IMG/VR virus record: IMGVR_UViG_3300020401_000089
Location: 1-24,071 of that record
Origin: a virus
Direction: 5' to 3' (one strand)
DNA length: 24,071 nucleotides
Made by a program: the position numbers and the translations under genes. The notes beneath the pieces were generated by a model. That model searched no databases. It was not told the origin of the DNA and saw nothing but the letters and a program-made list of their open reading frames with translations. Positions 13,101 to 18,541 of this stretch are shown here, one piece after another (position 1 is the first letter of the stretch; each line of letters opens with the position of its first letter).

Positions 13101-15874
13101 TAGAAGTTACTGTAGATGGTGTTGAATCTTTACAAAGTGAATATACTTATAGCAACGTTGAATATACAGATAAAACCTATACAAGAAACAAAGGTCAAAT
13201 TATGTTTAGCGAACCTCCGGCAAATAATGCCGTGATAGTTGTTAAGTATTCTAAAGCTATTACTATGTTACAGGCACAGGATAGAATTAACTTGTTCTAT
13301 AGCCCAACAACAGGTATGTTAGGTAATGATGTATCACAGTTAATGGACGGCATAGACTACGGTGGAATTGAAGTTAAGAGTTTCACATTTGGTGCAGGTA
13401 CAGGTTGGGCAAGTGATCCTTACTATACAACAACTTGGGACACTTATGATAATACATACGAAGATGAAGTCTTTACCTTAGACGGAAGTACAAATGTATT
13501 TGCTCTTGCAAAACCATTAGAGAATGGTGTAGTATACAATGTTTATAAAAACGGAATAAGAATAGATGATCCACAATATGATGGATCAAGTGTTCCTACA
13601 AATGTTAATGCTGTAATGGAAAGTATTGTAGGCGCAGGACAAACTACAATACAACTAGATGAAACAAAAGTTCCTACAGTAGCAAATGATGTTATTGTAA
13701 TTAGAAAAGCAACAAGTGACGGATCATTTATTCCAGATCCAGACGGATATGATACTTTAGTACAAGGCGGTGACATGGCTTATGCTACTGCCAAAGGTAT
13801 TAGTGCTGAAGAAATTGTTATTGACGGTGACGGATTTGTTACTCCATTAACTTCTAAAGGTCCTGAAGAACTTGTTCCTGGACAAGTTTTAGATACATTA
13901 GATATTAAGGTTTATGAAAGAACAGGTGATGGTTCAAGTGTATTGCATAGTTACAACTATTTAGGTGATGGTTCTAATAAAGATTTTACTATTAATCATG
14001 TACCAATGAGTCAAAAAGATGTCTGGATAAAAGTACATGGCACTATTTTATCTGACAATCAATTTACAGTTGACTATCAAAACAAATTAATAAAATTAAC
14101 AACTGCACCAGGTAATAATCAACAGGTACACATTATTACAATGAGTAATAACGGTGAGAAAATACTAGATGTTGATCAATTTGTAGGTGACGGATCAACT
14201 GCACAATTTGTAACAAGTATTAAATTTAAATCAACATTAAGTTTCTTCTTAACTGTTGACGGTGAAACAACTAACGTTGACATGGCAGAAACTGACGGAA
14301 CGTATGCACAAAGCGGTATGTGTGTATTCAAGTTAGGTCAAGCACCTGCTAACAACACAGTAATACAGTATGCAATTTTTGATAGTGCAAGTAAGTCGTT
14401 CTCTCAGATTAGCACAGATACATTTACAGGTGACGGAAATAATAAAGAATTTACATTGGCACAAACACCTTTGAATCAAAAACCATTAGAACATAATGTA
14501 ATTGTTAAGGTAGGAAATAAAATATTAAACGCAGGTTACAATCAACAGTTTAACGTAACAACAGCAGTAAGAGAATACCAGTTAAGAGATTATCAAATTA
14601 CTCAAGCTGGTGTAGGTGCAAACCAAGTTAGAGTTTTCTTGAATGGAACAGAACTTACACTTTCAACTAGTTGGAACTGGAATACGTTTAATGCTTCAGT
14701 AGAATTATTTGCTGACGTAGGTGTTGACGGTGACGTACTAGATGTATACGTAATTGATAATGGCGAATACGCATTTGGTTACTTAGATGGTAACGGATTG
14801 TGGGTAGAAACTCCAGATAAGGTTTATCTAAATACTGCTCCTGCTAATAATGAAAGTGTAACAGTTTATCAATTAACTAATCACGATGTAAGAAAAATTG
14901 AAAGAATTAATTTAGATATAGTTACACGTAACCCAATTACAGTTGGTACAGGAAATTATACAGAGTATCATCAACTTACAAATGGTATTATAAAATTACG
15001 TAAAGCGGCCATAGATGCGGAGTATGTATGGTTAGTAGTAAACGGCGACTTGTTAACTCCAAGTGTTGATTATTACTTACAAGATGACAAACAAACTATT
15101 AGAGTTGTTGTAGATCTTAATGCTAATGATGTAATAGAATTGATACACTTCTCAAACAGCACAATAGTTGGCAAGTTTGGTTACAGACAGTTTAAAGATA
15201 TGTTAAACAGAACACACTTCAAACGTTTAGGTGATGATGTAGAATACACTCTAGCACAGAACTTAAATTGGTATGATACCAAGATATTTGTAACAAATGC
15301 TGATAGCTTACCATTACCAAACAGAGATAAAGGTATCCCAGGCATAATATTCATAGGTGGAGAACGTATTGAATATTATCTAAAAGAAGATGGTGCGTTA
15401 AGGCAGTTACGCAGAGGTACATTAGGAACAGGTATTAAAACAATACACACAGCAGGATCACAAGTGATTGATCAGAGTGTATATCAGACTGTTCCTTATA
15501 GAGATGAGATGAGAACACAGACATTTACAGCAGATGGTTCAACTAGAGCTGTAACTGTTGACTTTACTCCAAAAAATGTAAATGAATTTGAAGTTTTTGT
15601 AGGTGGACGTAGATTACGCAAAAATGCGATAAGTTCCTTCAATCCAAGCAATGATTTGGACAGTCCAGAGGGAGATATTACACTACCGGCAGAATTTAGT
15701 GTTGATGGAGTAAATCCAGTAGTAACACTAACAAACACACCAGCGATTAACACCAAGATAATGGTGGTTAGACGTATAGGTAAAAGATGGACTGATCCAG
15801 GAACACCACTAAGATTGCAAGAAAATAACATAGGAAGGTTCTTAAGAAACAAAGAGGTGGCGTTACCTAAATAA
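1175..15874 (+). CDS. Giant multidomain virion structural protein (4,899 aa), in the gp7 position of the baseplate locus
   Basis: One uninterrupted frame of 4,900 codons. The start at 1175 overlaps the previous stop (TAATG) and has GGGAG at 1161-1165. By position it follows a gp6-like gene, so it probably belongs to the baseplate wedge or its periphery. T4 gp7 is only about 1,000 residues, so this is several times longer than the T4 counterpart. Visible parts in order: residues 1-160, charged N-terminus with TTQRENYQLEP and FRDYYWLENGP; 197-279, degenerate cupredoxin-like domain; about 393-415, WARYNKWFHKDVLE; about 697-745 and 927-972, fibre-like beta modules with YVNSKRK/YINGVQL and DY; 1132-1138, RPHTHPW; about 1436-1482, 1701-1745, 2186-2225 and 2792-2838, carbohydrate-binding-like modules; 2105 to about 3090, FG-GAP-like propeller; 3484-3543 and 3848-3906, Gly-rich GSGY modules; 3954-4899, tail-fibre beta modules plus a GERIEY/LRRGTLGT module. 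No signal peptide, membrane segment or long coiled coil is seen, which argues against a tape-measure protein. Structural role is confident; exact place in the particle is inference. Confidence 0.8.
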   Translation: MSYDDNQNEYPLPVPGQESKRTRTSAEHLPRYFRTSHNKKFLQGTLDQLTQPGVAEKISSYFGRRISKARKASDNYVSDVTTQRENYQLEPATVIKDELNNVTFYKDYNDLKNQIKAFNGTVENDSKLFSQEYYAWNPSIDWDKFTNFRDYYWLENGPLAIPVVGQARGITSTYTVSSQDNLDNKAYVFSSEGNTSNPTLKLYRGQTYKFDINTPGMPLSIRTARTLDSSYNYSVGISDSTHNTDVGIIEFTVDILAPDTLYYVNNNDINASGLIQIYDVLENSEIDVEAEILGKKTYKMTNGYEMSNGMKVDFQGIVTPEKYATGNWYVEGVGDSIRLISEQDVQVPGTVSTNQAIPFDSQSFDRAPFSNANAWAKDKDYVVQNRASPSKSQWARYNKWFHKDVLETIAAINNQPSDVNQTGRAARPIIEFASDLKLWNFGTFAKDNVDLLDSFTTDVFSTIEGAIGYNIDGVDVADGMRILFTADPDTRVAGKIFKVKFITHLNIRQISLIEEADTNPLENETVLINDGTEYKGKMWYFDGTKWKAGQDKTAINQSPTFDLFDQAGNSFNSTTLYNNSTFAGTKLFSYKKGTGTNDPILGFPLTYRALENTGDIVFDFNLLQDTFTYQDDSGANVTSTTDTGLLRRYSDRTTFTYTSGWTKGYEDSKQLVERQYIVTTQYNDFGIDVYNRSGDLNDLWVRVYVNSKRKMDGVDYTINRINGTAFVTFVTDLKVDDILVIKTKSATKKNSNGVYEIASNLEHNPLNNNVSSFTLGEVNDHVLSICEMRDDFKGDFPGTGNLRDLGNLSAYGNRFVQHSGPFNLANYHITSKDANIIKALQFAKREYGKFRKLFLQTANTLGFDGQNKIHFDKVMEKLNKDKSNDMPFYFSDMLGYTSAKKSTHVVENPSTQYYALNTAFDLTKLSNKTVNIYINGVQLIHGTDYKFEADYSGFVTITKTKVVGDVIDIYEYNTTDGSYIPATPTKLGLYPKFKPEIFTDTTYQVPTKVIQGHDGSIFVAYNDYRDDLLLELEKRIYNNIKVEYDATMINIHEFIGGESRDTGFMRWARDKALLPEFIEWNNAVGSPDYADNSFWSRTNSFTFNYSNTSSPAGNQNAGYWRGIYKEAYDTDRPHTHPWEILGYSIEPTWWQTVYGAAPYTSENKILWQDIEKGAYRIPNQPVTYNSKYARTNITKHIPVDDGGNLLSPLDSNYAKNYISNRTQQTFVFGDQAPTETAWRRSSEYPFSLMIAWLLNQPTKILGLGYDRSRIKRNPAKEVIYTETNKRLRLADLVFPNTSTDETRVQTSGLVNYVHDYMNSRTVKYYKQYQTDLKNINNQLGLKIGGFTDKSKFKLILDSRTPYNEGNVFVPEENYQIFLNKSSVIDLVPYSGVIIEKVAGGFVIRGYNYNNPYFKYYTPVRLADDPIVRVGGVSQDFVTWTAGQSYSPGLIVEFNGRYFMTETQHIAEENFDQSKFVGLPELPIEGGRTATFHRQWNEGINDEPIELAYGTQFQTIQQVVDFLLGYERYLKAQGFVFENYNNDIQEVEDWRLSAKEFMFWTTQNWAENSVITLSAGANKICYYKKYHVADDIFDNFYGYNLFKADGKKLIPAFASVYRDNDNRIEITTKNTADGIFSVKLPLVQTEHVVLLDNTTVFKDYIYDLEPGYRQSRIKVMGYRTDNWTGGFNIPGFIFDNAEVTEWSDWQDYAVGDTVKYKEFYYVAKVKIPGSANFDAKQWERLNKRPEPGLMANFDYKAKQFEDFYDLDTDNFDTSQQRVAQHLIGYQKRKYLENIINDDVSQYKFYQGFIQDKGTQNSLTKLFDALSNTDKDSVEFYEEWALRLGQMGAAQSFDEVEYKLDEAKFRLSPQPVALVESVTGTETDLIYRQRPFETYLKPDGYNHKPFPTKYKDVDYIQTAGYVNPADVKTQVANYDAILNIAITTLNIGDYVWSGTNKTNTWDVFKYLRSEDKVVKLTKNSTTDEVEIKLNNQATYVKDDIIGLVDVTDNERFYKVLRSELDTVYCSENGTTTDVDPATGFVTYFTSVRVADLEAANTKLINSEIKVGETIWVDDDSSSKWLVIKNNPVHSQHQVISNVETGDSSTNFGKVIACDERNSTLVVGASESNKVYIYNRTNDGGQYVHAQTLDAPTGIYTGDGKFGTGLALSRDSKWLVVGAPQASNVKTKFAGNFTGAQSYVKNDIVQYQENFWEAQFPIAQAQGVLTFNSFYDTATIAEASWNGSTYPEVVYAIRGNYNFNVPTDHMLIRAPLTQYEATAAGDTIVLNWDQYSQNYPNGILPFGSNGPGVSAFEGSKTIASKVDAILYFDNLLRTPNVGDILSTTTAIGTVDYIHVENVNQATIYIKDMNGEFADSGSATLGTQNMGTYVAVNPLNSAASFGGWWKVTGLPSFTTTTKTVTTPQFVVQDIITQSESKSPEIYYNTMDDVYALNQVTDPTKGGLLGHLSFYNKQGMPDLSPYWFFRAPKAWTDTLNMGDSFKMYINKVRNSLGTVFDPATLGLPTSYTNQALGHEVYDLWDGFVDVTFTNFDNQGNPFIPQPGQMIIDQQTGATAQVMYVQEQLLDCRLYVKNRSGTFSFGNLHAATSTIAILNGVSPGIDRLSGRLDNANMSSNLTGKLVVVRFTDSTQLPVTTPAFRNEVEIHVYNDRTVNGIARTPNFPNPLNKDWKQVSALKTDSTGSASAFTNEGVYFVYEKMGTGLFSYQHGYTNPQRATNRYLGTQIELQKANTTNDFYRLFVSAPGDLQVSNSGRIHFINNGTDTDGTVYEWGRSKNQFFRGEYDVAQTYYTDDIVLYQGSFYQAKTNLTPGAFVSTYWTLLTNNIDYIGYIPNDTGLTVSDDSTFDKGNLIQYAHPFSVSKYGDVLATVADFNNSDPKIIIYRINNGHYEFSQMIPAPTVGIKYGSAISLNDTGDMLAIGAPQDDTRADNNGKVFVYTSTDGVFSESQTLFSPENDVAERFGAAVDFEGNDLIVSSKGGDLVTSTTFDVLSTTFDNNLTQFESVNTDSGQVFLYQKVQNKLLYAEKFNYKNASVERFGEYLLFNENHVYVPMPELSVTDNNFIGTLLDYKRDRGVLPWKTLHQPTDQVDLSKFRGVFIYTIGSNPIAQQIDYIDPIQGKIAGAAEEELTYKTHYDPAVYTNGTNTPTTVIDPENYWNDANVGRLWWDISTAKFVNPYQGNIIYNTANWNKLFTGATIDVYEWVESTLTPTQWNEITDTEEGLAKGISGTPKDVNTFVQIQVYDEVSKGFSNKYYYWVKNKKVIPDLEWRKTSAYDVAQLIQDPMAMGIKFVALYSNDKFGLYNCESLVNGPDNAINFRYWKIDNKQINIHNQYQLISEGLGTSKPNADIERKWYDSLIGVDTNERPVPDTILSEKQKYGILDRPRQGMFKNRVEALKQTVERANRTLKANLIVDELDLTAFLSKDPIPTLLSKTFDKSVTTNAELQFVGVSNVIPAMLTPVFVNGKLTRVDITNGGKGYVTTPTYEFGNIGSGSGAEIILAINTAGTITSATVKNPGSGYPSTTTLEVRKYSVLVTADETVSNKWAIYAYNNTTKLWERTSSSSFDTTKWWSYIDWYDTGYSEFTDIDFLVDYSYELEGLDDEVGDIVKISTIGSGGWLLLEKISDNGADYTTKYKTVGRENGTIELSSALYDPASSNIGYDGLSYDTSFYDDQPTLELRKILTALRDDIFINDLAVEYNRLFFAGLRYAFSEQPNVDWAFKTSFLKAKHNAGDLTQKITFQNDSLPSYEDFVNEAKPYKTKIREYISSYTKTDPTSTGVTDFDIPPAYSSEDGRIVPSSLKVKDDLIYGQDANITDYPNKYWAENVGFEVLRINIKNGGTGYLDVPVIKFAGGGGSGATATATLGTGGSIKFITVTNPGSGYLSAPTVTIDGTQSTGSVAAVVSAQLGNSKVRALHHVSKFDRVTGTFLITTLSQTENFTGTGSQTTFNLTWPMDVRKTQVEVTVDGVESLQSEYTYSNVEYTDKTYTRNKGQIMFSEPPANNAVIVVKYSKAITMLQAQDRINLFYSPTTGMLGNDVSQLMDGIDYGGIEVKSFTFGAGTGWASDPYYTTTWDTYDNTYEDEVFTLDGSTNVFALAKPLENGVVYNVYKNGIRIDDPQYDGSSVPTNVNAVMESIVGAGQTTIQLDETKVPTVANDVIVIRKATSDGSFIPDPDGYDTLVQGGDMAYATAKGISAEEIVIDGDGFVTPLTSKGPEELVPGQVLDTLDIKVYERTGDGSSVLHSYNYLGDGSNKDFTINHVPMSQKDVWIKVHGTILSDNQFTVDYQNKLIKLTTAPGNNQQVHIITMSNNGEKILDVDQFVGDGSTAQFVTSIKFKSTLSFFLTVDGETTNVDMAETDGTYAQSGMCVFKLGQAPANNTVIQYAIFDSASKSFSQISTDTFTGDGNNKEFTLAQTPLNQKPLEHNVIVKVGNKILNAGYNQQFNVTTAVREYQLRDYQITQAGVGANQVRVFLNGTELTLSTSWNWNTFNASVELFADVGVDGDVLDVYVIDNGEYAFGYLDGNGLWVETPDKVYLNTAPANNESVTVYQLTNHDVRKIERINLDIVTRNPITVGTGNYTEYHQLTNGIIKLRKAAIDAEYVWLVVNGDLLTPSVDYYLQDDKQTIRVVVDLNANDVIELIHFSNSTIVGKFGYRQFKDMLNRTHFKRLGDDVEYTLAQNLNWYDTKIFVTNADSLPLPNRDKGIPGIIFIGGERIEYYLKEDGALRQLRRGTLGTGIKTIHTAGSQVIDQSVYQTVPYRDEMRTQTFTADGSTRAVTVDFTPKNVNEFEVFVGGRRLRKNAISSFNPSNDLDSPEGDITLPAEFSVDGVNPVVTLTNTPAINTKIMVVRRIGKRWTDPGTPLRLQENNIGRFLRNKEVALPK
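1763..2011 (+). other. Cupredoxin-like domain of the giant protein, copper ligands replaced
   Basis: Residues 197-279 follow the pattern of the plastocyanin-like domains found in marine phage structural proteins: NPTLKLYRGQTYKF, then a Gly-x-Pro turn, GIIEFTV, APDTLYYV, and ASGLIQIYD. In copper-binding relatives the turn is GHP and the last loop has C-x2-H-x2-M. Here the corresponding residues are Met217, Asn265, Asp268 and Ala271, so no ligand is kept. The fold call is from pattern memory; loss of metal binding follows if the alignment is right. Confidence 0.55.
5477..9690 (+). repeat. Four dispersed carbohydrate-binding-like (ChtBD3/CBM5-12-like) modules in the giant protein
   Basis: Four stretches share the short pattern Trp/Phe...Tyr...(G)D-(I/T)-V-x-(Y/F)-x-x-x-(F/Y)-(Y/W)-x-A/T: around residues 1436-1482 (SYSPGLIVEFNGRYFMTE), 1701-1745 (YAVGDTVKYKEFYYVAK), 2186-2225 (YVKNDIVQYQENFWEAQ) and 2792-2838 (YYTDDIVLYQGSFYQAK). 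The second and fourth end in a typical ...W..L.. strand. This resembles chitin-binding type 3 / CBM5-12 modules and related phage tail modules that may touch cell-surface glycans. The last two lie inside insertions of the propeller. Sugar binding itself is not shown. Confidence 0.5.
7487..10420 (+). repeat. Seven FG-GAP-like repeats (interrupted beta-propeller) in the giant protein
   Basis: Seven repeats start near residues 2105, 2159, 2735, 2871, 2918, 2975 and 3051. The clearest are FGTGLALSRDSKWLVVGAP, YGSAISLNDTGDMLAIGAP and FGAAVDFEGNDLIVSS, several followed by a (K/R)-(V/I)-(Y/F/H)-(I/V/F)-(Y/I) strand such as NKVYIYNR, GKVFVYTS and GQVFLYQK. This is the layout of integrin-alpha/FG-GAP propellers, where seven blades close the ring. 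Repeats 3 and 4 are weaker. Spacing is 47-76 residues except 576 between repeats 2 and 3 and 136 between 3 and 4, where other modules are inserted. A role in protein or glycan contact is likely but not shown. Confidence 0.6.
11624..12892 (+). repeat. Two Gly-rich GSGY modules in the giant protein
   Basis: Residues 3484-3543 and 3848-3906 share the pattern I-x-N-G-G-x-G-Y-x-x-x-P, then a Gly/Ser/Ala-rich stretch (GSGSGAE; GGGGSGATATA), then T-V-x-N-P-G-S-G-Y. This kind of module recurs in phage tail and adhesin proteins as a beta-structured spacer. The two copies are about 300 residues apart with unrelated sequence between them. Confidence 0.7.
13034..15871 (+). repeat. C-terminal array of tail-fibre-type beta modules in the giant protein
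   Basis: Modules opening with F-x-G/L-x-G-S/N-x-x-x-F or a close variant begin near residues 3954 (FTGTGSQTTFNL), 4100 (FTLDGSTNVFAL), 4263 (LGDGSNKDFTI), 4336 (FVGDGSTAQF), 4417 (FTGDGNNKEFTL) and 4784 (FTADGSTRAVTV). Most contain a V-x-V-x-x-(D/N/H)-G strand and several end with PANN, PGNN or PAIN before a final strand. Residues 4673-4768 hold a different module with PGIIFIGGERIEYY and LRQLRRGTLGTG, also familiar from phage tail proteins. The array suggests an elongated, modular fibre-like end. Confidence 0.7.
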
Positions 15875-15877
15875 ATA
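15867..15877 (+). promoter_or_regulatory. Putative T4-type late promoter (CTAAATAAATA) before the 204-aa gene
   Basis: Two overlapping boxes, CTAAATA at 15867-15873 and ATAAATA at 15871-15877, match the single -10-like element of T4-type late promoters (TATAAATA). They overlap the stop codon of the giant gene. The first would start RNA near 15880, just ahead of the GTAGGA at 15883-15888. Some TAAATA occur by chance inside genes in DNA this AT-rich, so the placement in a gap is what supports the call. Confidence 0.55.
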
Positions 15878-15895
15878 CACTTGTAGGATATAAAC

Positions 15896-16510
15896 ATGAC
15901 AGACAATTTTAAAGATAATTCAGGAGTTCTTTTGCAAGGACACATAAAGATACACAACCCAGAAAGCGGTGAAATCTTTGTGGATAAGCGAAATGCTATC
16001 CATTATGAGAATATGAGTATTTCACTAGCAGAAAGTTTAGCTAACCAAGGACAAGGAATGATATATTCCATGAATTTTGGTAATGGTGGAACATCAGTTG
16101 ACCCAACTGGTATAATTACATACCTTTCACCTAATAGTACAGGCACAAATGCTAGTTTATACAACCAAACATACACTAAAGTAATTGATGATAATTCAAT
16201 CAACAACACAGATCCTACAAGAAATAAGATTGAGACTCGTCATGTTAGTGGTACAAATTACACAGATATAATTGCAACTTGTTTATTAGACTACGGTGAA
16301 CCTTCAGGGCAAGATGCATTAGATAACGCAACAAGTTCAGATAGCTTATATGTATTTGACGAGCTAGGACTTGTAAGTTATGCAACAAGTGGTACAGGTA
16401 GATTATTAACACACGTAATATTCCACCCAGTACAAAAAAGTTTAAACAGATTAATCCAGATTGATTATACAGTTAGAGTACAATCATTAACTGGTTTTAA
16501 CGAGGCGTAA
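15896..16510 (+). CDS. Virion structural protein, small (204 aa), role unknown
   Basis: Start ATG at 15896 with GTAGGA at 15883-15888; stop TAA at 16508. The protein has no signal peptide or membrane segment. Motifs are GHIKIHNPESGEIF near the N-terminus, RNAIHYENMS, MNFGNGGTSV, LLDYGEPSGQDA, and a C-terminal RLLTHVIFHPVQKSLNR. This set looks like a protein found in marine T4-like phages next to baseplate and fibre genes, but I cannot give it a T4 gene number with confidence. T4 has gene 8 in this region, yet gp8 is longer (about 330 residues) and I see no clear gp8 motif. It stands between the giant protein and the fibre genes, four bases from the next gene, so it may link fibres to the baseplate. 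Confidence 0.75.
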   Translation: MTDNFKDNSGVLLQGHIKIHNPESGEIFVDKRNAIHYENMSISLAESLANQGQGMIYSMNFGNGGTSVDPTGIITYLSPNSTGTNASLYNQTYTKVIDDNSINNTDPTRNKIETRHVSGTNYTDIIATCLLDYGEPSGQDALDNATSSDSLYVFDELGLVSYATSGTGRLLTHVIFHPVQKSLNRLIQIDYTVRVQSLTGFNEA

Positions 16511-16513
16511 TAG

Positions 16514-18541
16514 ATGGCTTATACAGTAAACCATACAGACGTTGCTAACAAAGGTAGCATAACGGTTGAAGATAATACTATCAACCAACAAACGTCTTTG
16601 TCACTTCCAGGTAGAAATACAACTGCTTATGGTACTGCTATAGCTGAAAACTTCTTACACCTATTAGAAAATTTTGCAAACAGTTCAGCACCTAACAATC
16701 CTACTGAAGGACAGTTATGGTATGATAATACAGCAGGTGTTGATCAATTAAAATTATATGATGGTACTACTTGGATTAGTGCATCAGGATTAAAGAAAGC
16801 TACAACGGCTCCAGGAGCCGCACAATCAGTTACAGGCGATCTTTGGGTTGACACAGATAACCAACAATTATATTTGTACACAGGTTCAGGTTGGGTATTA
16901 GTAGGTCCTACATTCAGTGATGGACTTTCAACAGGAGTCAAACCAGAAGCAATAGTTGGAACAAACAATGTAAGTTATACTTGTTTGGTTGTAGAGATAA
17001 GTGCAAAAGTTTTAGCAATTTATTCTACAGCGGCATTTACGCCTAAAACAACTATTCAAGGTTTCACAACAATTAATCCAGGATTCAATTTAAGTACAGC
17101 AGACATTACCGGTGCAGGTGCAGGAAAATATTACGGTACTGCGGAGAAGGCAGAAGCATTAGTTATAGGTAATGAAAAGATTCCAGCACAAAACTTTATG
17201 CGTAATGATAGTACTTCACAAAGTTTATTTCCTATCACTGTAAAAAATAACGGTGGTATTACAGTAGGTGCTTCAAGTTTCTTTACAATGGGAGTTGAAG
17301 GACAAGCAGGTATTATAAGTCACCAAACTTCAGGTTCTAACATTGATGTAAGAGTAAACAACAATGGATCAGCAACAACTGTAATGAGAATTGACTCTAC
17401 TGCAAAAGTTGGTATTAATAATTTAAGTCCAGACCAAGCATTAGACGTAACAGGAAACATACAATTATCAAACGCATTACTTGTAGAAGGAACTACAGAT
17501 GCAACAACAATTTCCACAGGAAGTATTATTACTAAAGGTGGTGTTGGTATTGCAAAAAAATTATTTGTAGGCAGTGATACAAGTCTTGCAGGACTTACAA
17601 CTACAGCAAACATTGTACCAAATGCAAATACTTCACGTAATTTAGGTACAGCTAACGAACAATGGTTAAATGTTTACTCACAGAATTTTATAGGTAACTT
17701 AACAGGAAACGTTACAGGAACAGTTTCAGGACGTTCAGGTTCAACAGACAAACTTGCTAGTTCAACAACTTTCCAAATGCAAGGAGATGTTACTGCTCCT
17801 TCATTTACATTTGATGGACAAGACGCAAGTACTAAAACTTTTAACACTTCAATTTCAAATACATTTATTGCAAACAAAACTGAAGTTTCAAGCACAGTAT
17901 CAACAGATGAAGTTTTAATTAACAGAGTAACTGGCGACACAGGTGTTTACAAAGTTTCAAGAACAAACTTGTTTAAATCTATTCCTACATTACCAATTGG
18001 AATGATTACTCCATATGGTGGAGATACTGCTCCGCAAGATTGGGTATTATGTTATGGACAGGAAGTTACTATTGCAGAATATCAAAACTTGTTTAACGTA
18101 ATTGGTTATAACTTCAAAGACCAGTCGCTTGTTGCGGCAGGTAAATTTGCATTACCAGACCTAAGAGGTAGATTCCCACTAGGTAAAGATAACATGGGTG
18201 GCGGATCAGCTAACGTTGTTACATCAGCGGCGGCAGATACAATGGGTGCAGTTGAAGGACAACAGAATCAAAGTATTGCATTAAACAACTTACCAGAACA
18301 CGAACACGATTTAAGAGGACCAAGTGGCGACCAATACTATGCTATAAGAGATATCAGTGGTGTACCAAACGATGCACAAGGTATCCAATATGATGCTCCT
18401 ACAGGTACAGGAGCAGGCCAGGCATATCCTACTTCAGGTGGTGTATTAACAAACAACGCATTGGGAGTAGCAGTAGATATTATGAACCCATATATGACTG
18501 TTAACTATATTATCTATGCCGGGGAGAATACAGCGATATGA
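16514..18541 (+). CDS. Tail fibre protein with tail-collar (gp12-like) C-terminus, fibre paralogue 1
   Basis: Start ATG at 16514, with GAGG at 16502-16505 and only three bases after the previous stop. Residues 1 to about 235 form an adaptor region shared with the next two genes; its hallmark is NFLHLLENF (47-54), EGQLWYD (to 71) and TGDLWVD. The middle has beta modules, including NLGTANEQWLNVYSQNF near residue 376. From residue 494 comes a phage tail-collar domain: PIGMITPYGG, DWVLCYGQ, FALPDLRGRFPLGKDN, then LNNLPEHEHD. His596 and His598 match the HxH motif which, in trimeric T4 gp12, binds a metal ion at the fibre axis. Short tail fibres of this type make the irreversible contact with the cell. 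The 3' end overlaps the next start (ATGA). Confidence 0.85.
   Translation: MAYTVNHTDVANKGSITVEDNTINQQTSLSLPGRNTTAYGTAIAENFLHLLENFANSSAPNNPTEGQLWYDNTAGVDQLKLYDGTTWISASGLKKATTAPGAAQSVTGDLWVDTDNQQLYLYTGSGWVLVGPTFSDGLSTGVKPEAIVGTNNVSYTCLVVEISAKVLAIYSTAAFTPKTTIQGFTTINPGFNLSTADITGAGAGKYYGTAEKAEALVIGNEKIPAQNFMRNDSTSQSLFPITVKNNGGITVGASSFFTMGVEGQAGIISHQTSGSNIDVRVNNNGSATTVMRIDSTAKVGINNLSPDQALDVTGNIQLSNALLVEGTTDATTISTGSIITKGGVGIAKKLFVGSDTSLAGLTTTANIVPNANTSRNLGTANEQWLNVYSQNFIGNLTGNVTGTVSGRSGSTDKLASSTTFQMQGDVTAPSFTFDGQDASTKTFNTSISNTFIANKTEVSSTVSTDEVLINRVTGDTGVYKVSRTNLFKSIPTLPIGMITPYGGDTAPQDWVLCYGQEVTIAEYQNLFNVIGYNFKDQSLVAAGKFALPDLRGRFPLGKDNMGGGSANVVTSAAADTMGAVEGQQNQSIALNNLPEHEHDLRGPSGDQYYAIRDISGVPNDAQGIQYDAPTGTGAGQAYPTSGGVLTNNALGVAVDIMNPYMTVNYIIYAGENTAI

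Noticed and set aside
1175-15874. Tail tape-measure protein as the identity of the giant gene
   Set aside because: Size alone would fit, but the protein is rich in Tyr, Asn, Thr and beta modules, with no long helical or coiled-coil repeats or hydrophobic segments, and it sits in a baseplate/fibre neighbourhood.
15496-15957. Open frame of 153 codons on the minus strand across the end of the giant gene and the start of the next
   Set aside because: It covers a junction with its own plus-strand promoter box and ribosome-binding site, has no motif of its own and would be the only minus-strand gene in the window.
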